Below, piece after piece: positions 10,811 through 19,893 of a stretch of 64,000 bases of DNA. Each line of letters begins with the position of its first letter. Positions within the stretch are counted from its first letter, which is position 1. A program made the position numbers and the translations under genes. Below the pieces are notes generated by a model, which worked only from the letters and a program-made list of their open reading frames with translations, was not told where the DNA came from and made no database searches. This stretch comes from Chryseolinea sp. H1M3-3 (GTDB taxonomy: Bacteria > Bacteroidota > Bacteroidia > Cytophagales > Cyclobacteriaceae): assembly GCF_029360725.1 (NCBI RefSeq), contig NZ_JARKMY010000001.1, positions 744,001-808,000 of the forward strand, given 5' to 3'.

Positions 10811-11416
10811 TTACTTTGAGTACAATTCAACAATGAGTTGCTCATTGATGTTTTCTGGTATATCTGTACGGGGAGGCAGATTTATAAGTTTACCTATCAT
10901 CCCATTGTTATCCCACTCCAACCAATTATACTTCTTAGCGCCTTGCGTTGACAAACTGTTGGTAATCACTTCAAGTGACTTAGAACGTTCACGGACCTCA
11001 ACAAGATCACCAGGTTTCAATGAAAACGAAGAGATATTAACTACGTCTCCATTTACCAAGATGTGCTTATGTAACACCAACTGACGGGCTGCTCTGCGTG
11101 TTGGGGCGATACCAAGACGGTATACAGTATTGTCCAACCTGGATTCCAGCAACTGTAAAAGAACTTCACCGGTAATACCTTTTTTGCGGGACGCTGTATC
11201 AAACAACTTTGCGAATTGTCTCTCCAGCAGACCGTATATGTATTTTGCTTTTTGCTTTTCAGCAAGCTGTGTAGCGTATTCAGATTGTTTACGTTTTTTA
11301 CCGCGACCATGCTGGCCTGGCGCATAGTTCTTCTTCTGAAGTGCTTTATTGTCACCTAAAATAGGTTCGTTAAAGCGTCTAGAGATTCTAACTTTGGGGC
11401 CTGTATATCGTGCCAT
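10811..11416 (-). CDS. rpsD: Ribosomal protein S4
   Basis: 201 residues, with N-terminal [19 protein letters not shown] and the S4 RNA-binding domain [34 protein letters not shown] around residues 90-125. The zinc-binding cysteines of some S4 proteins are absent, so this is the C-minus form. It is a primary 16S rRNA binder and, in many bacteria, the alpha-operon autoregulator. A 79-bp AT-rich gap with repeated ATTTTAG separates it from rpsK; no firm promoter was found there. Confidence 0.98.
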   Translation of the reverse strand: MARYTGPKVRISRRFNEPILGDNKALQKKNYAPGQHGRGKKRKQSEYATQLAEKQKAKYIYGLLERQFAKLFDTASRKKGITGEVLLQLLESRLDNTVYRLGIAPTRRAARQLVLHKHILVNGDVVNISSFSLKPGDLVEVRERSKSLEVITNSLSTQGAKKYNWLEWDNNGMIGKLINLPPRTDIPENINEQLIVELYSK

Positions 11417-11495
11417 TCTATTTTGTAGATTATTAAATTTTAGATTTTAGATTTTGATCTTTCAATCATCATCGCCAATCGTAATTCATCAATTA

Positions 11496-11894
11496 TTAAA
11501 CTCTTCTTTTCTTAGGAGGGCGACATCCATTGTGAGGCAACGGAGTCACATCACGTATTGCAGTGATTTCGATACCTGAGCCTTGGATCGTACGAATAGC
11601 CGATTCCCGTCCAGCCCCTGGCCCCTTCACAAAAACCTCTACTTTCCGTAAACCAAATTCAAAGGCTTTTGTCGCACACTCCTGGGCGGCTACCTGAGCT
11701 GCATAGGGAGTATTCTTCTTTGATCCTTTAAATCCCATCTTACCAGCCGATGCCCAGGATATTACCTGTCCGGTTGAATTCGTCATTGAGATGATAATGT
11801 TATTGAATGTCGCGCGAATATGTGCCTGGCCTACAGCCTCCACATTCACCACGCGTTTTTTCGCTTTATCTTTTCTCTTTTCAGCAGTCGCCAT
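11496..11894 (-). CDS. rpsK: Ribosomal protein S11
   Basis: 132 residues with the conserved [35 protein letters not shown] block (about 27-60) and the C-terminal [18 protein letters not shown]. It builds the platform of the 30S subunit next to the mRNA exit. It follows rpsM by 18 bp in the alpha operon. Confidence 0.98.
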   Translation of the reverse strand: MATAEKRKDKAKKRVVNVEAVGQAHIRATFNNIIISMTNSTGQVISWASAGKMGFKGSKKNTPYAAQVAAQECATKAFEFGLRKVEVFVKGPGAGRESAIRTIQGSGIEITAIRDVTPLPHNGCRPPKKRRV

Positions 11895-11912
11895 TATTGA
11901 AAAGTTTATCTA

Positions 11913-12293
11913 TTAACCTTTAGTTGCCTTCTTTTTGTTTGCTACCGTCTTACGTTTACCCTTACGAGTACGCGCATTGTTTTTGGTAGTTTGTCCACGA
12001 ACGGGTAATCCCTTTCTATGGCGTTGTCCACGGTAGCATCCGATATCCATAAGCCGCTTAATGCTCAACTGAATCTCAGATTTTAGTGCACCCTCAATAC
12101 GGAATTTCTCCGCGATGATCGCACGAATGGCATTGGACTCTTCGTCATTCCAATCCCTTATCTTCTTGTCCAAATTCACACCGGCTTTGGAAAGTATCTC
12201 CTGGGCTGACCTACGGCCAATACCAAAAATATACGTCAAACCAATTTCACCGCGTTTGTTATCCGGAATATCTACACCAGCTATACGTGCCAT
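11913..12293 (-). CDS. rpsM: Ribosomal protein S13
   Basis: 126 residues. It starts [26 protein letters not shown] and has [24 protein letters not shown] in the C-terminal tail, both canonical. It contacts the P-site tRNA and L5 across the subunit interface. The gene lies directly after rpmJ. Confidence 0.98.
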   Translation of the reverse strand: MARIAGVDIPDNKRGEIGLTYIFGIGRRSAQEILSKAGVNLDKKIRDWNDEESNAIRAIIAEKFRIEGALKSEIQLSIKRLMDIGCYRGQRHRKGLPVRGQTTKNNARTRKGKRKTVANKKKATKG

Positions 12294-12299
12294 AGTATG

Positions 12300-12416
12300 T
12301 TAACCTTGTCTTTGTTTAAATCTTGGATTCTTTTTGTTAATCACATACAGTTTACCTTTGCGTCTGATAATCTTGCAATCAGCGCTGCGCTTTTTTATGG
12401 ATGCTTTAACTTTCAT
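12300..12416 (-). CDS. rpmJ: Ribosomal protein L36
   Basis: A 38-codon gene read from the gap between rpsM and infA: it begins [20 protein letters not shown] and ends [12 protein letters not shown]. Only one of the usual zinc-ligand cysteines (Cys14) is present, so this is the zinc-free L36 common in Bacteroidota. It lies 8 bp after infA. Ends are given to within one base. Confidence 0.93.
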   Translation of the reverse strand: MKVKASIKKRSADCKIIRRKGKLYVINKKNPRFKQRQG

Positions 12417-12424
12417 CTTCGTTG

Positions 12425-12643
12425 TTACTTGTATCTAAATACAATTCTCCCTTTTGTTAAATCATAAGGCGACATCTCTAGTCTTACTCTGTCGCCAGGT
12501 AAAATGCGGATGTAGTGCATTCTCATTTTACCTGAAATGTGCGCTAAAACTTCATGACCATTTTCCAATTGAACGCGAAACATTGCGTTGGATAATGCTT
12601 CTGAAATCGTACCGTCTTGCTCTATTGACTTTTGCTTCGCCAC
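12425..12643 (-). CDS. infA: Translation initiation factor IF-1
   Basis: 72 residues, the usual IF-1 length, a single OB fold: [20 protein letters not shown], then [20 protein letters not shown] and the end [13 protein letters not shown]. It blocks the A site during initiation. Its first codons overlap the 3' end of map by 22 bp, which suggests translational coupling. Confidence 0.98.
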   Translation of the reverse strand: MAKQKSIEQDGTISEALSNAMFRVQLENGHEVLAHISGKMRMHYIRILPGDRVRLEMSPYDLTKGRIVFRYK

Positions 12644-13416
12644 TTATATGAATAATTTTCCTCTATATACTTGTGCGTTGTCAATACTTCTGTTTCGTTC
12701 TCTTTCACCGCTACCATGTGCTCAAAATGTGCCGAAGGTCTCCGATCTGATGTTCGTATTGTCCAACCATCTCTTTCCTGAACCACATTCTTTGTTCCCC
12801 GGTTAATCATGGGCTCAATTGCGAACACCATCCCCGGAACAATTTTAGGTCCTTTACCCCGCTTACCGTAGTTTGGAACCTCTGGATCTTCATGAAGTTT
12901 TTTACCAACCCCGTGTCCTACCAGTTCCCGGACTACACCGTAACCAAAGCTCTCCACATAACTCTGAATGGCGAAACTAACATCACCTATCCGATTACCT
13001 GCTTTAGCCTGGTCTATTCCTCTAAAGAGCGATTCGTACGTTCTCTCCAGCAGCAACAGTGTTTCTGCGTTTGTACCCTCTAACGGATACGTGTAAGCAG
13101 AGTCACTATGATAACCTTTGTAGTATACACCACAGTCAATCGATATAATATCCGTCTCCCGTAACTCGTAGTTTCCTGGGAAACCATGAACCACTACATC
13201 ATTTACAGAGATGCAAAGCGATGCCGGAAATCCATTGTAGTTTTTAAACGATGGAGACCCGCCATGATCCCGGATAAATTCCTCAGCTACCACATCGAGC
13301 TTAGAAGTTTTTATACCAGGTTTTATTAGCTTGGCAACTTCACCATGAGCTTTACCCAAAATTTGGGACCCTTCACGGATTATTGATAACTCTTCCTCAG
13401 TCTTTAAGTAGACCAT
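12622..13416 (-). CDS. map: Methionine aminopeptidase type I
   Basis: 264 residues. The five metal ligands are visible: two Asp in [21 protein letters not shown], His in [17 protein letters not shown], Glu in [11 protein letters not shown] and Glu in AHFEHMVAV. It removes N-terminal methionine from nascent proteins. It lies 7 bp after secY, and its last codons overlap infA. Order secY-map-infA-rpmJ is the usual spc/alpha junction. Confidence 0.98.
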   Translation of the reverse strand: MVYLKTEEELSIIREGSQILGKAHGEVAKLIKPGIKTSKLDVVAEEFIRDHGGSPSFKNYNGFPASLCISVNDVVVHGFPGNYELRETDIISIDCGVYYKGYHSDSAYTYPLEGTNAETLLLLERTYESLFRGIDQAKAGNRIGDVSFAIQSYVESFGYGVVRELVGHGVGKKLHEDPEVPNYGKRGKGPKIVPGMVFAIEPMINRGTKNVVQERDGWTIRTSDRRPSAHFEHMVAVKENETEVLTTHKYIEENYSYKWRSKSQ

Positions 13417-13423
13417 TCAGCTT

Positions 13424-14740
13424 TTAAGCCGCAGCAAATTGAGAACGTCCTTTTACTCTTCCTGACTTCATCATACCTTCATAGTGCCTCATCAACAGGT
13501 AGCTCTCGATTTGCTGAAGGGTATCCAGTACCACCCCAACCAAAATCAATAAAGAAGTGCCACCGAAGAATTGAGCGAAGTTTTGACCTACCCCGGCAGT
13601 TACTGCAAATGCCGGAAGCACCGCAATGGCTGCCAAGAATATCGCGCCTGGCAAAGTAATTCTTGATAAAACAGTATCTATAAATTCTGCAGTTTGCTTG
13701 CCTGGTTTTACCCCTGGAACAAACCCACCATTTCTCTTCAAATTATCAGCGATATCATTGGAATTGATGGTAATCGCTGTATAAAAGAATGTGAAAATCA
13801 AAATCATTATGGCGAACAAAAGGCTGTACTGCCATGAATACGGATCCGAAAAAGTTGAACCGATATAAGCCCCTACATCGCTATCTCTCCAAATCCCGGC
13901 GATCAACGCAGGGAAGAACATCAATGCTTGCGCAAAAATGATTGGCATAACACCGGCAGAATTCAACTTTAATGGAATAAAATCTCTTTTACCACCATAC
14001 AGTTTATTGCCGATTACCTGTTTCGCATATTGAATCGGGATTCTGCGCGTTGCTTGGGTAAGTGCAATAACGGCCACTACGATAGCAAACAACACAAATA
14101 ACTCGATTATAAAGAAGATTGCCTTTCCAGGGAATTTATCTGTCACTTCCGAAACTAATGCCAATGGTAATCTTGAAACGATTCCAATCATGATTAACAT
14201 CGAAATCCCATTACCAATTCCTTTGTCAGTGATTCTTTCACCCAGCCACATACAAAACATGGTCCCGGCAATCAGAATAACCACAGAAGAAATATAAAAG
14301 AACGTGCCGGGATTAATTATCACCACAGGATCAATAGCTCCTTTCAAATAGCTATAACCTTGAAATACCGTGATAAATATTGTTAATACCCGTGTATACT
14401 GATTCAATCTTTTTCTTCCTGAATCACCTTCCTTTTGCAGTTTCTGGAAATATGGAACCGCAAAGGATAAAAGCTGCACAATAATAGATGCCGAAATATA
14501 CGGCATGATACCAAGCGCGAAGATAGACGCATTGTTAAATGCTCCACCCAGGAAATTATTCAGGTAACCTAATATTCCACTCGAGTTTCTCTCAGGATCT
14601 AATAAATTAGGATCAATGCCCGGTAGGACAATAAAAGAACCCAATCTGAAGATGATTAAAAATCCTATTGTATTCAGGATTCTTACCCTTAGGTCTTCAA
14701 TGGAAAATATGTTCTTTATGGTCTGAAAGAAACGCTTCAT
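13424..14740 (-). CDS. secY: Protein translocase subunit SecY
   Basis: 438 residues with about ten membrane helices, the pore protein of the Sec translocon. The N-terminal FRLGSFIVLPGIDP, the plug-region segment LGGAFNNASIFALGIMPYI and the cytoplasmic-loop RRIPIQYAKQ are typical. It overlaps rplO by one base. The SecE partner is encoded at 62.8 kb in this window. Confidence 0.98.
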   Translation of the reverse strand: MKRFFQTIKNIFSIEDLRVRILNTIGFLIIFRLGSFIVLPGIDPNLLDPERNSSGILGYLNNFLGGAFNNASIFALGIMPYISASIIVQLLSFAVPYFQKLQKEGDSGRKRLNQYTRVLTIFITVFQGYSYLKGAIDPVVIINPGTFFYISSVVILIAGTMFCMWLGERITDKGIGNGISMLIMIGIVSRLPLALVSEVTDKFPGKAIFFIIELFVLFAIVVAVIALTQATRRIPIQYAKQVIGNKLYGGKRDFIPLKLNSAGVMPIIFAQALMFFPALIAGIWRDSDVGAYIGSTFSDPYSWQYSLLFAIMILIFTFFYTAITINSNDIADNLKRNGGFVPGVKPGKQTAEFIDTVLSRITLPGAIFLAAIAVLPAFAVTAGVGQNFAQFFGGTSLLILVGVVLDTLQQIESYLLMRHYEGMMKSGRVKGRSQFAAA

Positions 14741-15186
14741 TATTTAACCGTTGTGGTCTTACCACCTACTTTTTCTATTGCCTGTATTGCTGTAGTTGAA
14801 AATGCATGTGCTTCCACATTCACTTTAGCTTTCAACTCACCTCTTCCCAAAACTTTCACCTTATCATTTTTGCCGACGATACCGTTGTCTACCAATACCT
14901 GCAGGCTAAGCGCATCGGAGTTTACTTTGGCGGCCAATCCTTCTAAAACATCCAGATTTACAGCTTTGAAGTATTCCTTGTTATTGTTTTTAAAACCAAA
15001 TTTCGGAATTCTTCTCTGAAGAGGCATTTGCCCACCTTCAAAACCAGATTTCTTAGAGTTACCAGATCTTGATTGAGCACCCTTATGTCCACGTCCAGCA
15101 GTACTTCCACCAGAACCTTGACCACGTCCGAGTCTCTTATTCGTTTTTACTGAACCTTCCGCAGGTTTTAATGTATGCAACTTCAT
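14740..15186 (-). CDS. rplO: Ribosomal protein L15
   Basis: 148 residues, starting MKLHTLKPAEGS, with the Gly/Arg-rich N-terminal extension GRGQGSGGSTAGRGHKGAQSR that reaches into the 50S core and the GFEGGQMPLQRRIPKFGF motif. It precedes secY with a one-base overlap, the standard spc arrangement. Confidence 0.98.
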   Translation of the reverse strand: MKLHTLKPAEGSVKTNKRLGRGQGSGGSTAGRGHKGAQSRSGNSKKSGFEGGQMPLQRRIPKFGFKNNNKEYFKAVNLDVLEGLAAKVNSDALSLQVLVDNGIVGKNDKVKVLGRGELKAKVNVEAHAFSTTAIQAIEKVGGKTTTVK

Positions 15187-15187
15187 T

Positions 15188-15367
15188 TTAAAGTTCTTTT
15201 ACGGTAATCAAATGATTCACTTTAGAAATCATCCCGGAAATCTGAGGTGTAAGCTCTACTTCTACGGTTCTATTTATTTTACCTAGGCCTAAGGCTTTAA
15301 TCGTTCTGATTTGCTTCTCAGGTCTTTTAATGGTGCTTCTTTTTTGGGTGATCTGTACTTTCGCCAT
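15188..15367 (-). CDS. rpmD: Ribosomal protein L30
   Basis: A 59-residue gene found by reading the gap between rplO and rpsE: it begins MAKVQITQKRSTIKRPEKQI and ends SKVNHLITVKEL. The length and the IRTIKALGLGKINRTVE core fit bacterial L30. It is 5 bp after rpsE and 1 bp before rplO. Confidence 0.95.
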   Translation of the reverse strand: MAKVQITQKRSTIKRPEKQIRTIKALGLGKINRTVEVELTPQISGMISKVNHLITVKEL

Positions 15368-15372
15368 AGTTA

Positions 15373-15891
15373 TTAACCATTAAATACTTTAGACAAAGGA
15401 ACTCCTCTATTCTTTGCAATCGAGAAGGCATCTCTCATTGAAGTAAGCGCTTTGAATGTAGCCTTTACCACGTTGTGAGGATTTGATGATCCTTTAGATT
15501 TAGCCAATACATTATGAACGCCAGCACTTTCCAATACGGCACGCATCGCACCACCAGCAATAACGCCAGTTCCAGGCGAAGCAGGCTTTAACAATACCAG
15601 GCCGCCACCAAATTTTCCAATTGATTCATGAGGAACAGTTCCCTTAATAATAGGAACCTTAACCAGATGCTTTTTTGCATCATCAATTCCTTTTGTTATA
15701 GCATCGGTCACCTCATTGGCTTTACCAAGGCCGTAGCCAACCACGCCATTACCATCGCCTACGACGACTATGGCGGCAAAGCTAAATCTGCGACCTCCTT
15801 TAACAACTTTTGCTACACGTTCAATGGCAACCACTCTTTCTTTAAGATCGATTTCGCTTGCCTTTACTGTACTGATATTGCTTACTGACAT
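15373..15891 (-). CDS. rpsE: Ribosomal protein S5
   Basis: 172 residues: the double-stranded-RNA-binding-like N-domain [22 protein letters not shown]-type segment near 15-40, then [19 protein letters not shown] and the C-terminal [19 protein letters not shown]. It takes part in decoding accuracy and mRNA unwinding. Confidence 0.98.
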   Translation of the reverse strand: MSVSNISTVKASEIDLKERVVAIERVAKVVKGGRRFSFAAIVVVGDGNGVVGYGLGKANEVTDAITKGIDDAKKHLVKVPIIKGTVPHESIGKFGGGLVLLKPASPGTGVIAGGAMRAVLESAGVHNVLAKSKGSSNPHNVVKATFKALTSMRDAFSIAKNRGVPLSKVFNG

Positions 15892-15901
15892 ATTTCAGTT
15901 C

Positions 15902-16252
15902 TTAGAATTTTAAACCACCCTCACGAGCACCCTCAGCAAAAGCTTTGATGTTCCCATGATAAAGGTATCCGTTGCGATCAAAAACAATTGACTGAATGCC
16001 TGAAGCCAATGCCTTTTCGGCGATCTTCTTACCAACATTCTTGGAATCCCCGATGTTAAGTTTTGCCTTTTCTCCCAGTTCACGGGTTGATGCAGACGCC
16101 ACTGTCACACCTTTCAAGTCATCGATAATTTGAACGTAGAGCCCAGTGTTACTTCTAAAAATAGATAGCCTTGGTTTCTCTGTCGTTCCGCTTATTTTCT
16201 TGCGAACACCTTTCTTAATTCGCTCTCTTCGTTCTCTGTTCTTGCCTGCCAT
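15902..16252 (-). CDS. rplR: Ribosomal protein L18
   Basis: 116 residues from the ATG at 16252, starting MAGKNRERRERIKKGVRKKI. An in-frame ATG at 16303 would add 17 residues with no counterpart in other L18 proteins, so the inner start is chosen. Core motifs are RLSIFRSNTGLYVQIIDD and the C-terminal NGYLYHGNIKAFAEGAREGG. It binds 5S rRNA together with L5. Confidence 0.96.
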   Translation of the reverse strand: MAGKNRERRERIKKGVRKKISGTTEKPRLSIFRSNTGLYVQIIDDLKGVTVASASTRELGEKAKLNIGDSKNVGKKIAEKALASGIQSIVFDRNGYLYHGNIKAFAEGAREGGLKF

Positions 16253-16329
16253 AGATCCTTTTTTTATTCTATGATGCTTGTTTATGTTTTCCACATGATG
16301 CAAACACTTTGCACCATTACTTTCTATTA

Positions 16330-16887
16330 CTATTTCGCAGCAGCTTTACCAGCTTTTCTGCGCACGTATTGACCAGTGAACCTGATACCTTTTCCTTTGT
16401 AAGGTTCAACTTTTCTGAGTTCTTTCAACTTAGCGGCTACTTGCCCTATAAGTTGTTTATCAATTCCTTCAAGAATAATGGTAGGATTTGAACCTTTCTC
16501 CTGAACCGTCTGAACTTTTATTTCAGATGGAACCGCTAGAAATACATTATGTGAATATCCCAAGCTAAGCTCAATAACATTAGACTGCGCATTTGCTTTA
16601 TAACCAACACCGACCAATTCTAATTGGTGCTTGTATCCTTTCGAAACTCCATGCACCATATTTGCTATCAAAGCACGGTAAAGTCCATGCATAGCTTTAT
16701 GACGCTTCTGATCAGTTGGCCGTTCTACTAGGACACTACCATCTTCCTGTTTGATGGTGAAGTCAGGATCAATCGTCTGATGCAATTCTCCTTTAGGTCC
16801 CTTTACAGATACTTTATTCTTCTCTTTTGAGAAGTTAAAAGTTACGCCTGATGGAATTGTTATTGGTTGTTTACCTATCCGTGACAT
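16330..16887 (-). CDS. rplF: Ribosomal protein L6
   Basis: 185 residues in two similar domains: MSRIGKQPITIPSGVTF at the start, HGLYRALIANMVHGVSKG near 68 and the C-terminal signature EPYKGKGIRFTGQYVRRKAGK. It sits near the GTPase-associated centre of the 50S subunit. Confidence 0.98.
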   Translation of the reverse strand: MSRIGKQPITIPSGVTFNFSKEKNKVSVKGPKGELHQTIDPDFTIKQEDGSVLVERPTDQKRHKAMHGLYRALIANMVHGVSKGYKHQLELVGVGYKANAQSNVIELSLGYSHNVFLAVPSEIKVQTVQEKGSNPTIILEGIDKQLIGQVAAKLKELRKVEPYKGKGIRFTGQYVRRKAGKAAAK

Positions 16888-16894
16888 TCTTATA

Positions 16895-17293
16895 TTAATA
16901 AACGTAACACAATACTTCTCCTCCGATGTTCAGCGACCTTGCTTCCTTATCGGTAATAACACCCTTTGATGTCGAAAGAATTGCAACGCCGAGGCCATTC
17001 ATAACGCGGGGCATTGAACTTGTATTTGCATACTTCCGTAAACCCGGAGTACTTATTCTTTCAAGCCTGGTTATCGCTGATTCTCTTGTTTCGGGGTTGT
17101 ACTTCAAAGCAATCTTTATGACGCCTTGGCTGCTGGTTATTTCTTGAAACTTATAGTTCAAGATATAGCCCTTATCAAAAAGAACTTTTGTAATCTCTTT
17201 TTTGAGATTTGAAGCGGGGATTTCAACTACGCGGTGGTTTGCTTTTATCGCATTCCGTAACCGGGTTAAGTAGTCTGCTATGGGATCAGTCAT
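16895..17293 (-). CDS. rpsH: Ribosomal protein S8
   Basis: 132 residues, starting MTDPIADYLTRLRNAIKANH, ending with the S8 signature ISTSKGVITDKEARSLNIGGE. It is unusual in the cluster: AAAGGAG stands six bases before its ATG, a strong Shine-Dalgarno match in a phylum that seldom uses one, and a promoter with a hairpin leader lies just upstream. In E. coli S8 is the spc-operon autoregulator, so a regulatory leader here would be meaningful. Confidence 0.98.
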   Translation of the reverse strand: MTDPIADYLTRLRNAIKANHRVVEIPASNLKKEITKVLFDKGYILNYKFQEITSSQGVIKIALKYNPETRESAITRLERISTPGLRKYANTSSMPRVMNGLGVAILSTSKGVITDKEARSLNIGGEVLCYVY

Positions 17294-17320
17294 CTTTTTC
17301 TCCTTTCTATTAAAAAAGCA

Positions 17321-17344
17321 AGCCCGCGTTTTTTAAACCGGGCT
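17321..17344 (-). terminator. Hairpin with T-run in the rpsH leader (possible attenuator)
   Basis: On the minus strand AGCCCG pairs with CGGGCT over a 12-base loop, followed by TGCTTTTTT. It lies immediately downstream of the promoter at 17346-17375 and upstream of the rpsH start, so it would form at the very 5' end of the new transcript. It could equally be the terminator of the upstream rpsN transcript. Confidence 0.6.
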
Positions 17345-17345
17345 G

Positions 17346-17375
17346 CAAAGATATCGAACAATTTCAATTATCCAA
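17346..17375 (-). promoter_or_regulatory. Bacteroidota-type promoter before rpsH
   Basis: On the minus strand TTG (complement of 17373-17375), 19 bases, then TATCTTTG (complement of 17346-17353) match the Bacteroidota sigma consensus TTG-N19-TAnnTTTG exactly. It lies inside the 143-bp rpsN-rpsH gap and would drive rpsH and the spc/alpha genes after it. Confidence 0.75.
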
Positions 17376-17389
17376 ACTGTTATCAGGTT

Positions 17390-17405
17390 TCTCCCTTAGG
17401 GGAGA
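17390..17405. other. Short perfect hairpin upstream of the rpsH promoter
   Basis: TCTCCC-TTAG-GGGAGA is a perfect 6-bp stem in the rpsN-rpsH gap. There is no T-run, so it is not a clear terminator. It could stabilise the rpsN 3' end or be an operator for the nearby promoter. Confidence 0.45.
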
Positions 17406-17436
17406 CGTTGATACTCAGCAACCAATATTTTATATA

Positions 17437-17706
17437 CTACCAGCTTGCTTTTGTCAAGCCAGGAATTTTTCCGTGAGAGGCCATCTCGCGGAATACGTTA
17501 CGGCATACACCGAATTTACCCATGTAACCTCTGGGACGGCCCGTGAGTTTGCAACGGTTTTTTAATCTTACGGGAGATGCGTTGCGGGAAAGCTTATCCA
17601 AAGCCTGGTAGTCACCAGCTTCCTTCAATGCTTTACGCTTTGCCGCGTGTATGGCGACGAGTTTTTCCCTTTTAGTTTGCCTTGCTATTACTGCTAATTT
17701 AGCCAT
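17437..17706 (-). CDS. rpsN: Ribosomal protein S14
   Basis: 89 residues, the longer zinc-free S14 form: [18 protein letters not shown] at the start and the C-terminal [26 protein letters not shown]-type block. It follows rplE by 8 bp. The 143-bp gap after it is the largest in the S10-spc-alpha run and contains a promoter. Confidence 0.98.
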   Translation of the reverse strand: MAKLAVIARQTKREKLVAIHAAKRKALKEAGDYQALDKLSRNASPVRLKNRCKLTGRPRGYMGKFGVCRNVFREMASHGKIPGLTKASW

Positions 17707-17714
17707 GCTTATTC

Positions 17715-18266
17715 TTAATTTTTATTTGCAAATGGCATCCCGAATGCTTTCAGGAGCTCTAAGCTTTCTTCATCTGTTTTAGCAGTCGTCACAAATGTGA
17801 TGTCCATACCGCTAATTTTATTCACTTTATCTATCGAGATCTCAGGAAAAATGATCTGTTCTTTAACACCTAAGGTGTAATTTCCACGACCATCAAAACC
17901 TTTTCCAGATACACCGCGGAAGTCACGAACCCGGGGAAGGGCGATGTTCATCAGCCTGTCCATGAACTCATACATTTTATCACCGCGAAGTGTAACCCGC
18001 ACGCCGATAGGCATGTTCTCTCTCAATTTAAAATTCGAAATCGCCTTTTTAGATTTGGTAGATACAGATTTTTGACCTGTTATCGTGGTGATCTCCTCTA
18101 AGGCGACGTCGATAAGTTTCTTATCGGTTACCGCTACACCCATACCTTTGTTAATGCAGATCTTCTCAATTTTGGGAACCTGCATAATAGACTTGTAAGA
18201 AAATCTCTGCTTCAAAGCAGGGACAATTTCCTTCACATATTTGTCCTTTAATCTTGGAGTTGCCAT
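17715..18266 (-). CDS. rplE: Ribosomal protein L5
   Basis: 183 residues with [16 protein letters not shown] near 30, the segment [29 protein letters not shown] and a C-terminal [17 protein letters not shown]. It binds 5S rRNA and touches S13 and the P-site tRNA. It overlaps rplX by one base. Confidence 0.98.
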   Translation of the reverse strand: MATPRLKDKYVKEIVPALKQRFSYKSIMQVPKIEKICINKGMGVAVTDKKLIDVALEEITTITGQKSVSTKSKKAISNFKLRENMPIGVRVTLRGDKMYEFMDRLMNIALPRVRDFRGVSGKGFDGRGNYTLGVKEQIIFPEISIDKVNKISGMDITFVTTAKTDEESLELLKAFGMPFANKN

Positions 18267-18607
18267 TACTTAATAAATTCTCCTGTTTTCTTGGAATACC
18301 TCTGCAATTTGTTCTTGTCATTTAACTTACGACCAACGCGAGTAGGTTTACCACTGGCTGGATCAACAAGTTTTAAATTGCTGACATGAAGCGCTGCTTC
18401 TGTTTTTTTCAAACCACCTTCAGGTTTCCCAGCAGATGGTTTTGTATGCTTTGTTACAATATTGATTCCTTCGACTACCGCACGGTTTTTCTCGATCAAT
18501 ACTTCGAGCACTTTACCAGACTTGCCTTTGTCATCGCCAGCAATAACCATCACGGTATCGCCTTTGCGGATATGCAATTTTGTTTTTGAATTCTTCTTTT
18601 TCTCCAT
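18266..18607 (-). CDS. rplX: Ribosomal protein L24
   Basis: 113 residues. After a short lysine-rich start the KOW motif [23 protein letters not shown] is plain, then [19 protein letters not shown] and a basic end. It is an assembly initiator of the 50S subunit. It is 3 bp after rplN and shares a base with rplE. Confidence 0.98.
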   Translation of the reverse strand: MEKKKNSKTKLHIRKGDTVMVIAGDDKGKSGKVLEVLIEKNRAVVEGINIVTKHTKPSAGKPEGGLKKTEAALHVSNLKLVDPASGKPTRVGRKLNDKNKLQRYSKKTGEFIK

Positions 18608-18610
18608 GGC

Positions 18611-18979
18611 TTAGATTACTTCGGGGGCCAATGAAACAATTTTCATAAACTGCTTTTCTCTAAGTTCGCGAGCGACGGGACCGAAAATCCGGGTGCCACG
18701 AGGTTCGTCCTGAGCATTGAGAAGTACAGCTGCATTATCTTCGAAACGGATATAAGATCCGTCCTTTCTTCTAACTTCTTTTGTTGTTCTAACCACAACA
18801 GCCTTGGAAACAGTTCCCTTCTTTACTTGGCTGGTAGGCATTGCTGACTTAACAGTGACAACAATTTTATCTCCCACAGACGCATAACGTCTGTTTGTTC
18901 CGCCAAGAACGTGCATACAAAGAACTTCTTTGGCTCCGCTGTTGTCGGCTACTGTTAGTCTGGATTCGGTGCGTATCAT
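18611..18979 (-). CDS. rplN: Ribosomal protein L14
   Basis: 122 residues, the universal L14 length. It has [21 protein letters not shown] at the start, [20 protein letters not shown] in the middle and the C-terminal [21 protein letters not shown]. It lies at the subunit interface. Confidence 0.98.
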   Translation of the reverse strand: MIRTESRLTVADNSGAKEVLCMHVLGGTNRRYASVGDKIVVTVKSAMPTSQVKKGTVSKAVVVRTTKEVRRKDGSYIRFEDNAAVLLNAQDEPRGTRIFGPVARELREKQFMKIVSLAPEVI

Positions 18980-18981
18980 GA

Positions 18982-19236
18982 TTACTTCGCTTTTTCAACT
19001 ATTTCAACTAATCTCCAACGTTTATCTTTGCTCAGTGGACGGGTTTCCATGATGCGCACAGTATCTCCGATACCCGCAGCGTTGGTTTCGTCATGCGCCT
19101 TAAACGCTGTAGTCTTGTTTACAAATTTACCGTAGATCGGGTGTTTCACTTTTCTGTCAACGGCAACAGTAATTGTCTTTTGCATTTTATTGCTTGTCAC
19201 CTTTCCGATCCGTTCTTTTCTATCGTTCCTTTCCAT
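18982..19236 (-). CDS. rpsQ: Ribosomal protein S17
   Basis: 84 residues: [29 protein letters not shown], then [28 protein letters not shown], the full OB-fold signature of S17. It is a primary 16S rRNA binder, 6 bp from rpmC and 2 bp from rplN. Confidence 0.98.
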   Translation of the reverse strand: MERNDRKERIGKVTSNKMQKTITVAVDRKVKHPIYGKFVNKTTAFKAHDETNAAGIGDTVRIMETRPLSKDKRWRLVEIVEKAK

Positions 19237-19242
19237 GAGGAA

Positions 19243-19437
19243 TTATTTTTTAATGTTCTTAGCTCTTAATTCAGTTTTCAGCCTTGCGACGAGCTTTCGG
19301 GCTTCACGTAATTTCATCGGATTCTCAATAGCCGAAACTTGATGAGCAAATTGCAACTTGCGGAAAGCTTCCTTTTCGCTGGCTACTTTTTCGGTGAGCT
19401 CGGCTACATTCAAAGCCTTTATTTCAGAATTTTTCAT
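19243..19437 (-). CDS. rpmC: Ribosomal protein L29
   Basis: 64 residues, two-helix L29: LNVAELTEKVASEKEAFRKLQFAH followed by ENPMKLREARKLVARLKTELR. It lies next to the polypeptide exit tunnel, where trigger factor and SRP dock. Confidence 0.97.
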   Translation of the reverse strand: MKNSEIKALNVAELTEKVASEKEAFRKLQFAHQVSAIENPMKLREARKLVARLKTELRAKNIKK

Positions 19438-19444
19438 GACTCTA

Positions 19445-19864
19445 TTATTCTACGTAGTCGCGCTTAATCGTAAACTTTGTTTTCATTGGCAACTTACCCT
19501 CTGCTAAGCGTAACGCCTCTTTCGCAGTGGCAATATTTACACCGCCTGCTTCGAAAAGAATGGTTCCTGGTTTAATAACCGCTACCCAATATTCAGGAGC
19601 TCCTTTACCCTTACCCATACGTACTTCCGCAGGCTTTCTTGTGATGGGTTTATCTGGGAAAATGCGAATCCATACCTGACCTTCACGTTTCATGAAACGT
19701 GTAACAGCGATACGGGCTGCTTCCAATTGCCTGGCAGTAATCCATCCGCCTTCCAGTGCTTTTAATCCAAATGAACCAAATGCTATGGTATGACCTCGTG
19801 TGGCCATCCCTTTAACACGGCCCTTTTGCATTTTTCTAAATTTCGTTCGTTTAGGCTGTAACAT
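19445..19864 (-). CDS. rplP: Ribosomal protein L16
   Basis: 139 residues: [43 protein letters not shown] and [24 protein letters not shown] are canonical. It shapes the A-site region of the 50S subunit. Confidence 0.98.
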   Translation of the reverse strand: MLQPKRTKFRKMQKGRVKGMATRGHTIAFGSFGLKALEGGWITARQLEAARIAVTRFMKREGQVWIRIFPDKPITRKPAEVRMGKGKGAPEYWVAVIKPGTILFEAGGVNIATAKEALRLAEGKLPMKTKFTIKRDYVE

Positions 19865-19893
19865 GGTTACCTATCTTTTTGCTTTCGAAATAA

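Noticed and set aside
16253-16303. 17-residue N-terminal extension of L18
   Set aside because: The extra residues have no counterpart in L18 proteins; the canonical start is the inner ATG.
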